This document shows, piece by piece, positions 26,460 through 35,542 of a stretch of DNA of 64,000 nt. The translations under genes were made by a program, and so were the position numbers. Each line of letters opens with the position of its first letter. Position 1 is the first letter of the stretch. The notes beneath the pieces were generated by a model. That model was given only the letters and a program-made list of their open reading frames with translations, did not search any database and was not told the DNA's origin. This DNA comes from Hyphomicrobiales bacterium (GTDB lineage Bacteria > Pseudomonadota > Alphaproteobacteria > Rhizobiales > Beijerinckiaceae): positions 1 to 64,000 of the forward strand of contig JAIXSM010000007.1 in assembly GCA_027484655.1 (NCBI GenBank), read 5' to 3'.

Positions 26460-27821
26460 TCAACCGCTGTCGTCGAGATCATGGGGCGCGCGCGTCGCCA
26501 ACACCTTGTCGATGCGCCGCCCGTCGAGGTCCACCACCTCGAAGCGCCAGCCGAACGCGTCCACCTTCTCGCCTGTAACGGGGAGATGCTGCATCCGGTC
26601 GATCACGAGGCCGGCGACGGTCTCGTAGTCGCGCCGTTCGGGAAGGATAATGCCCAGCTGCTCCGCCATCTCGTCGGCGGACATCCAGCCAGCCAGCAGC
26701 CACGATCCGTCATCCCGGCGCACCGACGCGGGCTCCTCCTCCGCCTCCCCGGCGTGGAAGGCGCCGGCCAGGGCGTCCAGCATGTCGGACGGGGTGACGA
26801 TGCCGTCGAAGTGCCCGTACTCATCGTGCACCAGCGCCATGGGAACCTCGGACGTGCGCAACGTCTGGAGCGCGTCCAGCGCGTCCATGGTGTCGGGGAT
26901 GATCGGCGCTTCACGCATGAGGCGGGCGACGTCGAGCCTTTCGCCGGCGAGCGCCGCCGACATGAGGTCACGCGCCTGCACCACGCCCAGCACGTGCTCG
27001 ATGGCGCCGCGCGCGACTGGCAGGCGAGAGTGGTGGGAGGCGCGCAGGGTCGCCATGATGTCTGCGTCGGGGTCGTCGAGGTCGATCCACACCACATCGG
27101 TGCGCGGCGTCATGATCGAGCGCACCGGGCGGTCGCCCAGCCGGAGAACCGCAGAGATCATGCGGCGCTCGTCGCTTTCGATAACGCCGGCGGTGGCGGC
27201 CTCGGCGACCAGGGTCTTGATCTCCTCTTCCGTAACCGCGCTCTCTTTTTGCCCATCGCCGCCAAACGCCCGGAAAATCAGACGGGTGGAGGAATCAAGC
27301 AGCCAGACCACGGGCGCCGCGAGACGGGCGATCCCCGTCATGGCTGGAGCGACCGCGCAGGCGATCGCTTCAGGGTCGCGCAGCGCAACGTGCTTGGGCA
27401 CGAGTTCGCCCACCACGACCGAAAAATAGGTGATGAGGCTGATGACGACGATGTACCCGGCGGCGTTCGCGGCGATGGGGGCGACGCCCCAACCATCACG
27501 CAGCCAGTCTCCGAGCATGTCCGACAGGGCCGCGCCCGAGAAGACGCCAGCCAGGACGCTCACCAGGGTGATGCCGATCTGGACCGTCGACAGAAACCGG
27601 CCGGGCTCTTCGGCCAGCTTGAGGGCGGCCAATGCGCCCCGCCGACCATTTTCAGCCAGCATCATAAGCCGGGATTTGCGGGCGGAAACGACGGCGAGTT
27701 CGGAAAGGGCGAACGCCCCGTTGAGGGCGATGAGAAAAGCCGCGATGGCGAGCTCTAACAAGCGTTTGACCAGGCCGGTTCGCCTGCCGCGCCCGTACCC
27801 CTCCTGTGATATGACTCCCAT
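26460..27821 (-). CDS. CNNM/CorC-type protein with CBS pair (hemolysin family)
   Basis: A 453-residue membrane protein. An N-terminal DUF21/CNNM domain of about 190 residues has TM segments (LLELAIAAFLIALNGAFALSEL onward). Two CBS domains follow (around MTPRTDVVWIDLDD and HDEYGHFDGIVTPSDML), then a C-terminal CorC_HlyC domain (YETVAGLVIDRMQHLP). Relatives act in Mg2+/Co2+ efflux; the 'hemolysin' label is historical. Stands alone, convergent with the DUF805-like gene and separated from it by six bases. Confidence 0.9.
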   Translation of the reverse strand: MGVISQEGYGRGRRTGLVKRLLELAIAAFLIALNGAFALSELAVVSARKSRLMMLAENGRRGALAALKLAEEPGRFLSTVQIGITLVSVLAGVFSGAALSDMLGDWLRDGWGVAPIAANAAGYIVVISLITYFSVVVGELVPKHVALRDPEAIACAVAPAMTGIARLAAPVVWLLDSSTRLIFRAFGGDGQKESAVTEEEIKTLVAEAATAGVIESDERRMISAVLRLGDRPVRSIMTPRTDVVWIDLDDPDADIMATLRASHHSRLPVARGAIEHVLGVVQARDLMSAALAGERLDVARLMREAPIIPDTMDALDALQTLRTSEVPMALVHDEYGHFDGIVTPSDMLDALAGAFHAGEAEEEPASVRRDDGSWLLAGWMSADEMAEQLGIILPERRDYETVAGLVIDRMQHLPVTGEKVDAFGWRFEVVDLDGRRIDKVLATRAPHDLDDSG

Positions 27822-27887
27822 AACATGAGGGTTGCCGGCCCGTCCGTCAATGCGGGCGCGAGCGCTTCCGCGCCCGCGCCGTCCGGT

Positions 27888-28745
27888 TTACGCCTGCTCG
27901 GAGCACTGGATGCGCAGCTCGCCGATGGCGGGGCACGCGGCCGAGACCCAATCGCCAGGCTTCACCGGCGACACGCCCTCGGGGGTGCCGGTGTAGAAGT
28001 AATCGCCCGGATGCAGCGTGTAGAACGACGACGCGAACTCGATCAGTTTGCGGATGTCGTAGATCAGGTTATCGGTATTCGACTTCTGCTTGGTGACGCC
28101 GTTGACGGTCAGCTCGATGGGCAGCTTGTCGGGATCGGCGATCTCGTCGGCGGTGACCATCCACGGGCCAACCGGAGAGTAGCCGTCCACCGACTTGCGG
28201 AAGCTGCGGTCTTCCTTGCCGCGCACCGTCATGTCGAGGCCCATGGTGTAGCCGGCGATGTAATCGAGCGCGTTCTCGCGGCTGATGTTGGTGCCCTTCT
28301 TGCCGATGATGACGACAACCTCGAGCTCATGCTCGTTCAGGCGGTCGGAAAAGCGCAGCGGGATCGTGTCCGAGGGGCCGACGATCGAGGAGTTCGCCTT
28401 CAGGAAGATGCCAGCGGCGCCAATGCCGCGGTGCTGGTCGGCGGGACGCCCCTGACGGGCCGCCATTTCCTCAACGTGGGCGCGATAGTTGGTGGGCGCA
28501 GCCATGACCTTGGAAGGGCGCGCGACCGGGGGCAGCAGCTTCACCTCGGCGAGGGGCTTGCCGGGCGCCGCCTTCGCCATGTCCTCGATGCGGGAGCGCC
28601 ACGCGGGCAGCGCGGCGATCACGGCGTCGCCCATCATGTCGTAGGGCGCAGCGCGGCGAATCTCGTCCTGGGCTGCGGTGACGTCGTGGACGTTGTTTCC
28701 AATGACAACGCCCAGTCGGTCGTTGTCGTAGCGGCAAAGGCGCAT
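27888..28745 (-). CDS. Fumarylacetoacetate hydrolase family protein
   Basis: A 285-residue FAH-fold hydrolase beginning MRLCRYDNDRLGVVIG. The metal-binding acidic residues lie in NEHELEVVVIIGKK and the family stretch MGLDMTVRGKEDRSFRKSVDGYSPVGPW is clear, along with YFYTGTPEGVSP. It cleaves or decarboxylates a 2,4-diketo or 2-oxo acid from aromatic or sugar acid breakdown; the substrate cannot be told. In-frame codons further upstream lie across the divergent prmB gene and are rejected. Confidence 0.88.
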   Translation of the reverse strand: MRLCRYDNDRLGVVIGNNVHDVTAAQDEIRRAAPYDMMGDAVIAALPAWRSRIEDMAKAAPGKPLAEVKLLPPVARPSKVMAAPTNYRAHVEEMAARQGRPADQHRGIGAAGIFLKANSSIVGPSDTIPLRFSDRLNEHELEVVVIIGKKGTNISRENALDYIAGYTMGLDMTVRGKEDRSFRKSVDGYSPVGPWMVTADEIADPDKLPIELTVNGVTKQKSNTDNLIYDIRKLIEFASSFYTLHPGDYFYTGTPEGVSPVKPGDWVSAACPAIGELRIQCSEQA

Positions 28746-28844
28746 GCTCGTATCCTCCCGTTTTGTTGATGGCGATTTGTAGCCCCACGAAAGGTCGCCG
28801 ACAATGGCCGGCGGGTTGTTCCGGCCGCGCCAAGCGCCTACAGG

Positions 28845-29792
28845 ATGGGGCGGAAACTGGGGATCGCACAGATGACGGACGCGGACGCACTCCGGGACGA
28901 GGCCGCACGGGAGCTTGTGACCGTGCGTGATTTTCTGCGCTATGCGGTCAGCCGCTTCGAGGCGGCCGATCTTGTGTATGGCCACGGAACGACGGATGCG
29001 CTCGACGAGGCCGCCTTCATGGTGCTCGAAGGCCTGCGCCTTCCCATCGACCGGCTCGATCCGTTCCTCGACGCCCGCCTGCTCGCCCCTGAACGCGCAC
29101 GCCTCGCGGACCTGATCGAGGCGCGGGTCACGACCCGCAAGCCCGCCCCCTACCTGCTCAACAAGGCCTACATCCGGGGCACGCCCTTCTATGTGGACGA
29201 GCGGGTCATCGTGCCGCGTTCCTTCATCGGCGAGCTTTTGTTTTCGGGGCTCTTTTCCGACGAGGAGGGTGCGCTCGTGGACCCCATGGAAGTGGAGTCG
29301 GTGCTCGATCTGTGCACAGGGTCCGGGGCGCTGGCGATCCTTGCGGCGCGCGTCTTCCCGAACGCCCGCGTGGACGCGGTGGAGCTGTCGCCGGACGCCG
29401 CCGAGATCGCCCGCTTCAACATCGCCCAGAGCGGGTTCGCGGACCGCATCGAGCTGCTGGAGGGCGACCTGTTCGATCCCGTCGCCGGACGCCGGTACGA
29501 CCTCATCCTGACGAACCCGCCCTACGTTGACGCGCAGGCGATGGAGCAACTGCCGCCCGAGTACGCCCATGAGCCGGCAATGGCGCTGGCCGCCGGCGTC
29601 GACGGCCTCGACCTGGTGCGCCGGATTCTGGCGCAGGCGACCGATCACATGACCAAAGAAGGCGCCATGATCTGCGAGATCGGACGGTGCAAACCCTCGC
29701 TGGAGGCCGACTATCCGGACCTGCCATTGCTGTGGCTCGACACCGAGGAAAGCGCGGGCGAGGTGTTTCTGGTTCGCGCCAGCGATCTGTAA
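28845..29792 (+). CDS. prmB: 50S ribosomal protein L3 N(5)-glutamine methyltransferase
   Basis: A 315-residue HemK-family methyltransferase. The N-terminal helical domain ends near IRGTPFYVDERVIVPRS. The SAM site is DLCTGSGALAI and the catalytic NPPYVD motif is at about 225-230. The IPRS-like element written VPRSFIGELL distinguishes PrmB from PrmC (RPETE). The start at 28845 is used; ATG 28872 (MTDADALRDEA) is a plausible shorter start. Confidence 0.9.
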   Translation: MGRKLGIAQMTDADALRDEAARELVTVRDFLRYAVSRFEAADLVYGHGTTDALDEAAFMVLEGLRLPIDRLDPFLDARLLAPERARLADLIEARVTTRKPAPYLLNKAYIRGTPFYVDERVIVPRSFIGELLFSGLFSDEEGALVDPMEVESVLDLCTGSGALAILAARVFPNARVDAVELSPDAAEIARFNIAQSGFADRIELLEGDLFDPVAGRRYDLILTNPPYVDAQAMEQLPPEYAHEPAMALAAGVDGLDLVRRILAQATDHMTKEGAMICEIGRCKPSLEADYPDLPLLWLDTEESAGEVFLVRASDL

Positions 29793-29806
29793 CCGCAGGG
29801 CTTTTC

Positions 29807-31234
29807 ATGACGCCCAGACGCAAGCGCATGTCGTTTCTGCACGGCCTGGCGGCCGGCATGTTGCTGTGCGCGACCGCGACCGCCGCGCAGGAGTCTTCGC
29901 CGCCGCCCGTGCAGGAATCCGTGCAGGAGTCCTCGCGCGCCTATGATCGTCGCGCCGAGGCGCTTATGGCGGAAGGACGTCTCGAAGAGGCGCGCGAGGC
30001 GCTCGCGAGAGCCCTGACCATGGAGCCCGACAATGGTCGGGCGCTCTTTCTGTCCCAGCAGTTGCGGCGAGCGGCGAGCGCGCCCGATGCGCGCCTCCCG
30101 CCCCTCGATCTCGCTGGCGCGCCCCTTGAGGCGCAGGACTTCGCCCGCCTCACCCTGTCGGGCATCGCAGCGGCGGACGCGCACGCGCCCCGTTCGGACT
30201 GGTCCAACAGCCGGCTTGAGGGCGTGACGCTTCTCCGGGCGCAGCTTTTCGAGGCGAACTTCCAGGACGCCCGTTGGACGCGCGTGAACCTCGACGGCGC
30301 CGTTCTGGACCGGGCAAACCTGCGCAACGGTTCGTTCGCTGGCGTCTCGCTCGTGCGGGCGCGCGCGCCACAGTTGCAGGCGCAGGGGGCCTCGCTCGTC
30401 GGTGCGCGGGCGGTCGCCGCCGACTTTCAGGGCTCGAACTTCGAGAAGGCGGATTTCTCCGGCGCCGACCTGCGCGCGACAAATTTCACGGGCGCAAACC
30501 TCAATGGCGCGCGGCTCGCCAACGCCGATCTGCGCGGCGCGGATCTCGCGAAGGCCACCCTCGCAGGCGCGCTTCTGAAGGGCGCCCGGGTCGATTGCGC
30601 CACGCGCTTTCCCGCAGGGTTCAATGCGGAGGCCAATCTGGTCATCCCCCTGGATCTGTGCGGCGGCGCCTACGCGCTGGACTACCGCAACCGCGATCTC
30701 GCAGGCATGTCGTTTCGCGACCTCGACCTGCGCGGCGGCCTCTTCGCAGGGGCGCGGCTTGCGGGGGCTGACTTTACAGCGGCCATTCTCGACGGGGCCG
30801 ACTTCGCTGGCGCCGCCGGCTTCGATGGGGCGTTCGCGCCGGCCTCCGCGCGCGAGGCGGGGTTTGAGGGGATCAGCGGAACTCTCACGACGCTCGGGGC
30901 CGCAGATCTGCGCAACGCGCGGATCTCCGGAGCCGAGGGCGGCGACCTGATGATCGTGGTTGGCCCCGGCGGGCCGCGGCTGGAGGGCGCGACGCTGGCG
31001 AGCGTGCGCCTGCTCCTCGACTATCGACTATCCGGCGGGGAGGCCGCTGCGGGGGCGTTTGCGGGCCTCTTGCGGGCGAGGGTCGAATCCGGCGCCATCG
31101 AGTGCGGCAGCGCGCCCGAGCGCAGCGCGCGTCGGGAAGAGGCGGCCGCGTACGCCGAAACCCTCGACGCCGCGCGCAAGCTCGCCGCCGCAAACCCGGG
31201 TGTAGCGCTGGGCGAGAGCTGCCGGCGCCGTTGA
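29807..31234 (+). CDS. Secreted pentapeptide-repeat protein with N-terminal TPR
   Basis: A 475-residue protein with a signal peptide (FLHGLAAGMLLCATATAAQ), a TPR-like helix pair (about 45-80) and a long series of A(D/N)LXX pentapeptides forming a right-handed beta-helix (for example FSGADLRATNFTGANLNGA). A second block is around residues 300-340, and there is a helical C-terminus. Cys residues near 270, 285, 435 and 470 could form disulfides in the periplasm. It follows prmB by 14 bases. Function unknown; pentapeptide helices are usually binding scaffolds. Confidence 0.8.
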   Translation: MTPRRKRMSFLHGLAAGMLLCATATAAQESSPPPVQESVQESSRAYDRRAEALMAEGRLEEAREALARALTMEPDNGRALFLSQQLRRAASAPDARLPPLDLAGAPLEAQDFARLTLSGIAAADAHAPRSDWSNSRLEGVTLLRAQLFEANFQDARWTRVNLDGAVLDRANLRNGSFAGVSLVRARAPQLQAQGASLVGARAVAADFQGSNFEKADFSGADLRATNFTGANLNGARLANADLRGADLAKATLAGALLKGARVDCATRFPAGFNAEANLVIPLDLCGGAYALDYRNRDLAGMSFRDLDLRGGLFAGARLAGADFTAAILDGADFAGAAGFDGAFAPASAREAGFEGISGTLTTLGAADLRNARISGAEGGDLMIVVGPGGPRLEGATLASVRLLLDYRLSGGEAAAGAFAGLLRARVESGAIECGSAPERSARREEAAAYAETLDAARKLAAANPGVALGESCRRR

Positions 31235-31331
31235 ACGGGAAACTTGAGCGGAACTTCTGCCCGCCGCCTGTTTAAGTCTATAGCGCACTCTGGATGGCGG
31301 AGCAGGCCATACCGAGAGCGCGCTGGCCTGA

Positions 31332-32069
31332 TCAGTAATCGACCTGTGTGAGGCAGAGGCCTGTGGGGGGCGCCACCATGCCGCATCGGCGCCGGTCACG
31401 CGCCTCCAGCGCGGCTGCGAGATCATCGACCGTCCACTTGCCGGAGCCCACATGCTCCAGCGAGCCCGCCATGGAGCGCACCTGATGGTGCAGGAACGAC
31501 CGGGCGCTGGCGTGGATTTCGATCACGTCCCCCACGCGCACGACGTCCAGCCGCTCCAGCGTGCGCACGGGAGAATTCGCCTGGCATTCGGCCGCGCGGA
31601 AGGTCGTGAAGTCATGGCGGCCAAGCAGGCGCTGGGCGCCCTCGCGCATCCGCTCGACATCGAGCGCGCGCGCCACATGCCACACGATGTTGCGCTGGAG
31701 GGCGCCCGGCGCGCGCCGGTTGAGGATTCGATACACGTAATGGCGGCGAAAGGCCGAGAACCGCGCCTGAAAATCGTCAGGGACCGCCTCGGCGCGCAAC
31801 ACGGCGACCGGATGGGGCTTGAGATGATGGTTCATGGCGTCACGGATCTTGTCCGGCCGCCACTCACGGGAAAGATCGATGTGAGCCACCTGCCCTGTGG
31901 CGTGAACGCCGGCGTCCGTGCGCCCCGCCCCGTGCACCACCGCGAACTCGCTGGCGAAGGCCTGAACAGCCATCTCCAGCGCCTGCTGCACGGACATGCC
32001 ATTGGCCTGCCGCTGCCAGCCGACGAACGGCGCGCCATCATATTCAATCGTAAGTTTGTAGCGGGGCAT
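31332..32069 (-). CDS. truA: tRNA pseudouridine(38-40) synthase
   Basis: A 245-residue pseudouridine synthase acting in the anticodon stem-loop. The catalytic Asp is in [15 protein letters not shown] (around residues 47-61). Other family segments are [14 protein letters not shown]-like residues at the N-terminus, [10 protein letters not shown] and [11 protein letters not shown]. Complete at normal length. Divergent from the toxin-antitoxin pair on its right. Confidence 0.95.
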   Translation of the reverse strand: MPRYKLTIEYDGAPFVGWQRQANGMSVQQALEMAVQAFASEFAVVHGAGRTDAGVHATGQVAHIDLSREWRPDKIRDAMNHHLKPHPVAVLRAEAVPDDFQARFSAFRRHYVYRILNRRAPGALQRNIVWHVARALDVERMREGAQRLLGRHDFTTFRAAECQANSPVRTLERLDVVRVGDVIEIHASARSFLHHQVRSMAGSLEHVGSGKWTVDDLAAALEARDRRRCGMVAPPTGLCLTQVDY

Positions 32070-32175
32070 GGGCTTTTAGCATGAGGCGGTTCGCGCCCTC
32101 ATACCGGACGCCGTCCACCATGGCCAGCCGCAATCTTGTACTTGACCTTGGAGCAGCGCATGGTGACATTGGGCT

Positions 32176-32466
32176 ATGGTTCTCATCAAGCAGACGCAGG
32201 AGTTCGCGCGGTGGTTCTCATCCCTGCGAGACCTTCGCGCGAGAGCGCGCATCCAGGTTCGCATTGACCGCCTCGAACTTGGACTACCCGGAGACTGGCG
32301 GCCAGTCGGCAAGGGGGTGCTCGAACTCCGCGTTCATTATGGGCCAGGATATCGGATATACTTCGTCCAACGTGACGGCTGCGTTATCGTTCTGCTTGCC
32401 GGGGGCGACAAGCGAACACAAGCGGAAGACATTCGTCGCGCTATAGCGCTGGCCGATTGTGTTTAG
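32176..32466 (+). CDS. HigB/RelE-superfamily toxin
   Basis: A 96-residue protein of the Gp49/addiction-module-killer group, which are ribosome-dependent mRNA nucleases. Typical features are an N-terminal Lys-Gln-Thr-x-EF start, a basic middle (RDLRARARIQVRIDRLELG), WRPVGKGVLELRVHYGPGYRIYF and the C-terminal LLAGGDKRTQAEDI. The toxin gene comes first, as in higBA. The antitoxin follows after 9 bases. Confidence 0.88.
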   Translation: MVLIKQTQEFARWFSSLRDLRARARIQVRIDRLELGLPGDWRPVGKGVLELRVHYGPGYRIYFVQRDGCVIVLLAGGDKRTQAEDIRRAIALADCV

Positions 32467-32475
32467 GAGGCGATC

Positions 32476-32799
32476 TTGAAAACGCTGCCATGGGATAGCG
32501 CCTCGCATCTGCAAACAGCCGAAGAGGTTGCCGCATATCTTGATGCGGCGCTGGAGGACGGCGACGCAGCGCTTTTCGCCCATGCTCTAACTGTGGTCGC
32601 CAGAGCCCGCGATCTCCCGTCGCTTGCGTCCCAGGTGGGGGTCAGCGAAGACGATCTGCGCAAGCGCCTCGAACGCACGCCAACGGATCTGACGCTGGTC
32701 ATCAAGCTGATGTCACTGTTCAACGTCCGCCTGCGCGCGACGGCGGACGGCGCCACGGGCTTCGCCGAGGAGCATCAATCCACGTTCCGTAACGATTGA
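32476..32799 (+). CDS. HigA-like antitoxin (TTG start)
   Basis: A 107-residue partner of the upstream toxin, of the 'addiction module antidote protein' group. It has an N-terminal region (WDSASHLQTAEEVAAYLDAALE) and a helix-turn-helix (ARARDLPSLASQVGVSEDDLRKRL). The initiator is TTG at 32476, five bases after AGGAGG. Such a weak codon with a strong binding site may tune the toxin/antitoxin ratio. It presumably binds its own promoter before 32176; I see no clear operator. Confidence 0.85.
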   Translation: MKTLPWDSASHLQTAEEVAAYLDAALEDGDAALFAHALTVVARARDLPSLASQVGVSEDDLRKRLERTPTDLTLVIKLMSLFNVRLRATADGATGFAEEHQSTFRND

Positions 32800-32842
32800 C
32801 GGAGCGAACCCGCCCAGTCCCCCGCCCGCATGTGCGGACGGA

Positions 32843-34039
32843 TTACTGCCCCGACGGAGCCGCCAGCGGCGAGGTCTCGATGGTCGTGGGAGACGGCGGC
32901 GCAGGACGCGGCGCCTCGACGCCGGCGTCGATCACGGAGGTCACCTGCGCGTCATCCTGACGCGAGCGCGTGAGCTGGCGTCCGATCTGCTGCACCACGT
33001 GGGGCGCAGTGGCGTAGGCGCCGTGATTGATCCAGCCGTCGGAGATCTTTGAAAGGTCGTAGACCTTCACGCCCAGCTTCTCGAGTTCGGCCTTGTCGCG
33101 GGCGTTGTTGGGGTCAATGGCGCCCAGGCGCGGCCGGTCGCCGGCGATGGTGCTCGACAACGAAAGCGCGCGGTCGCCCGTAGACGAGAACACCACCACG
33201 TTCGCGCCCGCCCCCAGCCGCGCCATCTGCTGGCGGAACACGGACAAATCGATATCGGGCGCAGCCAGCATCACGTTGCCGAGCTTGCCATCCAGATGGG
33301 TCTGGCCGCCAATGGCGGTTTCCCGCAGCGCCTCCATGGACAGCCAAGCGCCCATGGAGTGGGCGAGCACATGGATGCGCCCGACGCCCGGCGTGCGGGA
33401 CATATCCTGCAGCAGCTTTGTGAGCGCATCGCGCGAGATGGTGGCGTTTTCACGCGCTGAAACGTAACTGAGCACCGAATTGCGCGACGGCCAGGTGAAC
33501 AGCACCGGCACGCCGCCGAACCGCCCGTCCGTCACGAGTTGGGCGAGGCGGAAGCGCGCTTCGTCCACGGACGTGTTGAACCCGTGGACGAACACAAGCA
33601 CGTCCCTGTTCGAACCAACACGGCCGGACAGATGGGTGGCGAGCTGGCCGTTGAAGCTCTCCGCCTCAAGCGGCGAAGTCTGCGCCACGACAAAGTGATC
33701 GCGCGGGTTGGCCTGCCCCCACGATGGGCGCTCCACCTGCCCCGGTTTGTGGCCCGGCGGCACGGAAATCAGCTCGAACGCGAAGTGAGCGGTGGGCTTG
33801 GGCGTGTCGTAGGCGGCCGAGCCTTCCTTGTCGCCGCGTCGCGTGGAGGCGACGAACATCGGGATGACGGTGGGCTCCTGGCGCAGGCCCGCAAAGGACG
33901 CAGGCGCCGACATCGCGGACAGCCCCATGCTGGCGCACCCGCCAAGCCCCGGCGCCAGCAACGCCAGACACACGAGCGCAAGACCGCGCGCCGCGACGTC
34001 GCGAGGAAACGGGAAGCGGCTCAGGGGGAACAGGCGCAT
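32843..34039 (-). CDS. Alpha/beta hydrolase lipoprotein (DUF900-type)
   Basis: A 398-residue protein. The N-terminal signal ends in a lipobox LGGC, which makes it a probable outer-membrane or periplasmic lipoprotein. The hydrolase fold has the oxyanion stretch FVHGFNTSVDEA, the nucleophile elbow LAHSMGAWLS and a His near GWINHGAY. The start at 34039 (MRLFPLSRF) is chosen because it gives a normal lipoprotein signal. The upstream codons to 34135 would put 32 extra polar residues before it. Substrate unknown. Confidence 0.8.
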   Translation of the reverse strand: MRLFPLSRFPFPRDVAARGLALVCLALLAPGLGGCASMGLSAMSAPASFAGLRQEPTVIPMFVASTRRGDKEGSAAYDTPKPTAHFAFELISVPPGHKPGQVERPSWGQANPRDHFVVAQTSPLEAESFNGQLATHLSGRVGSNRDVLVFVHGFNTSVDEARFRLAQLVTDGRFGGVPVLFTWPSRNSVLSYVSARENATISRDALTKLLQDMSRTPGVGRIHVLAHSMGAWLSMEALRETAIGGQTHLDGKLGNVMLAAPDIDLSVFRQQMARLGAGANVVVFSSTGDRALSLSSTIAGDRPRLGAIDPNNARDKAELEKLGVKVYDLSKISDGWINHGAYATAPHVVQQIGRQLTRSRQDDAQVTSVIDAGVEAPRPAPPSPTTIETSPLAAPSGQ

Positions 34040-34205
34040 GGAGGATAAACGACCCGGACCAGGAGGGAGGGATGACAAGTGCGCCAAACGGCTTGAGGAG
34101 CCGTTAACGCTGGATGCGACACTCAGCGCCGACAACTGACCCCCAAATGTAGCCGGACTATGACGGGAATGGGACAGCCGCTTTCGTCAGGTGCTATGAG
34201 AGGCC

Positions 34206-34814
34206 ATGCTGGTCCGCGTCCTGCTCACCGCGTTCGGCGCCTTTCCCGGGGCGCCGATCAACCCCACGACCGCCCTCGCCCGCCGCGTCGCCGTGCGCGA
34301 GCGCCAGCGCCTCGCCCGACTGGGAATCGAGATCATCACCGCAGAACTGCCTGTGATTTACGCCGGCGCCGAGAGCCGGGCGCAGGAACTCGTCGAGCGC
34401 CATCGGCCCGACGCGGTTCTGCACCTGGGCCTCGCGGGACGCCGCAAGGCGCTGACGCTCGAGGCGCGCGCGCGCAACCGGCTGAGCATTCTCCATCCGG
34501 ACGCGCGCCGCGCCCGCGCAGGCCGCCTGCTGGTGGAAGCCGGAGCCCCAGCTGCCCTGCCCGCCCGCGCGCCCATCACCCGCACGGTCGTCGCGATGAC
34601 GGGCGCTGGGGCGGCCTGCCGCAGGTCGATCGACGCTGGCGATTACCTCTGCAACCTGACGCTCTGGGCGACGTTGCGCTCACCTGCCCCAGTGGCGGCG
34701 TTTCTGCACATTCCCAAGCCTGGGCCGCGCGTGACGCTGCCGCGCATGGCTGACGGGGTGACCGCGGCGATCCTGACGCTGGCCCGGGAGGCCCGTCTTC
34801 AGCGCACCGCCTGA
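34206..34814 (+). CDS. Pyroglutamyl-peptidase I family protein
   Basis: A 202-residue cysteine peptidase of family C15, which removes N-terminal pyroglutamate. The triad positions are filled: Glu in ALTLEARARN, Cys in DAGDYLCN and His in FLHIP. The N-terminal GAFPGAPINPT loop is conserved. The segment after the Glu is shorter and more Arg/Ala-rich than in well-studied enzymes. Its 3' end overlaps the convergent gene at 34799 by 16 bases. Confidence 0.85.
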   Translation: MLVRVLLTAFGAFPGAPINPTTALARRVAVRERQRLARLGIEIITAELPVIYAGAESRAQELVERHRPDAVLHLGLAGRRKALTLEARARNRLSILHPDARRARAGRLLVEAGAPAALPARAPITRTVVAMTGAGAACRRSIDAGDYLCNLTLWATLRSPAPVAAFLHIPKPGPRVTLPRMADGVTAAILTLAREARLQRTA

Positions 34815-35065
34815 ACCATGCCGCGCGGCGGGGCGGCGATCTGGATGCAATCCTTGCGGCCGGAGGCGGCGCATTTGCGCAGGCTTTCCTGCGAGTCCAT
34901 GGCTTTCAGGGTCCAGACCATGAGCACCGCGATGCACAGGAGAAACATGGCCGCGGTCAGGTTCACGAAGTGGCGATGAGCGTAGTCCACCTCGTCGCGC
35001 TCGGCGCGCGGCCGCAGGCTCTCGGCAGATTGAGCCCCTTCCCGCTCCCGCGCGCTGTGGGACAT
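34799..35065 (-). CDS. Small single-TM protein of unknown function
   Basis: An 88-residue protein with a charged N-terminal half and one TM (NLTAAMFLLCIAVLMVWTL). A short C-terminal part contains two Cys (KCAASGRKDCIQI) that would be periplasmic and could form a disulfide. The ATG at 35065 is chosen because upstream codons run into repeat-rich DNA. Reads as a real gene because composition and hydrophobic profile are consistent, but no family is recognised. Confidence 0.6.
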   Translation of the reverse strand: MSHSAREREGAQSAESLRPRAERDEVDYAHRHFVNLTAAMFLLCIAVLMVWTLKAMDSQESLRKCAASGRKDCIQIAAPPRGMVQAVR

Positions 35066-35189
35066 GCGCCTGTCTCCAGTTTCAGCACGGCCACCCGGAC
35101 TCGCTCCGACACGCAGCCGAAGCGAGTCATGCTTGGTTACATAATGCGCCTGCAGCGGCCCGCGATCAAGGGCGGGGGAGCCGGCGGCG

Positions 35190-35493
35190 TGCGCGCGGGG
35201 CCCCGGATCGCTCCGCGTCCGGGGATGTGGCGCGCGGTCCACGGTAGCCCCCACCCCGGCGCCATCCGGCGCCATCCACAATCATTGCGCATGTAATTAA
35301 GCGCCCACCAACGTGCGCGATTCCCTCCACCGCCATGCGGGGGAGGGTGGCTGGCGGAGCCAGCCGGGAGGGGGCGCTACTTACAATTTATGCGCGCGGG
35401 GACGCGCGCGGTCCATGTGCGGGCGATTACCCCCTCCCCGGCGCCATCCGGCGCCGACCCTCCCCCATTTCATGGGAGAGGGTTTCGCGCGCG
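35190..35493. repeat. Cluster of GC-rich palindromic intergenic repeats
   Basis: This gap holds no gene. It has CCCCGGATCGCTCCGCGTCC with a self-complementary CGGGG end (about 35201-35226, repeated near 47743), two palindromic blocks of the CCCTCCCC-GCGCC type (35322-35375 and 35430-35482), and a variant of the ATCATTGATGCACAAAC module (35280-35296). The stretch GACGCGCGCGGTCCA also occurs near 47925. It is a mosaic of the same modules seen at 45-48 kb. Confidence 0.75.
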
Positions 35494-35542
35494 TTTTTTC
35501 CCCTGCTGAAAGGAAAGTCGGAGGCTGCCAAGGCCTTCCGTC

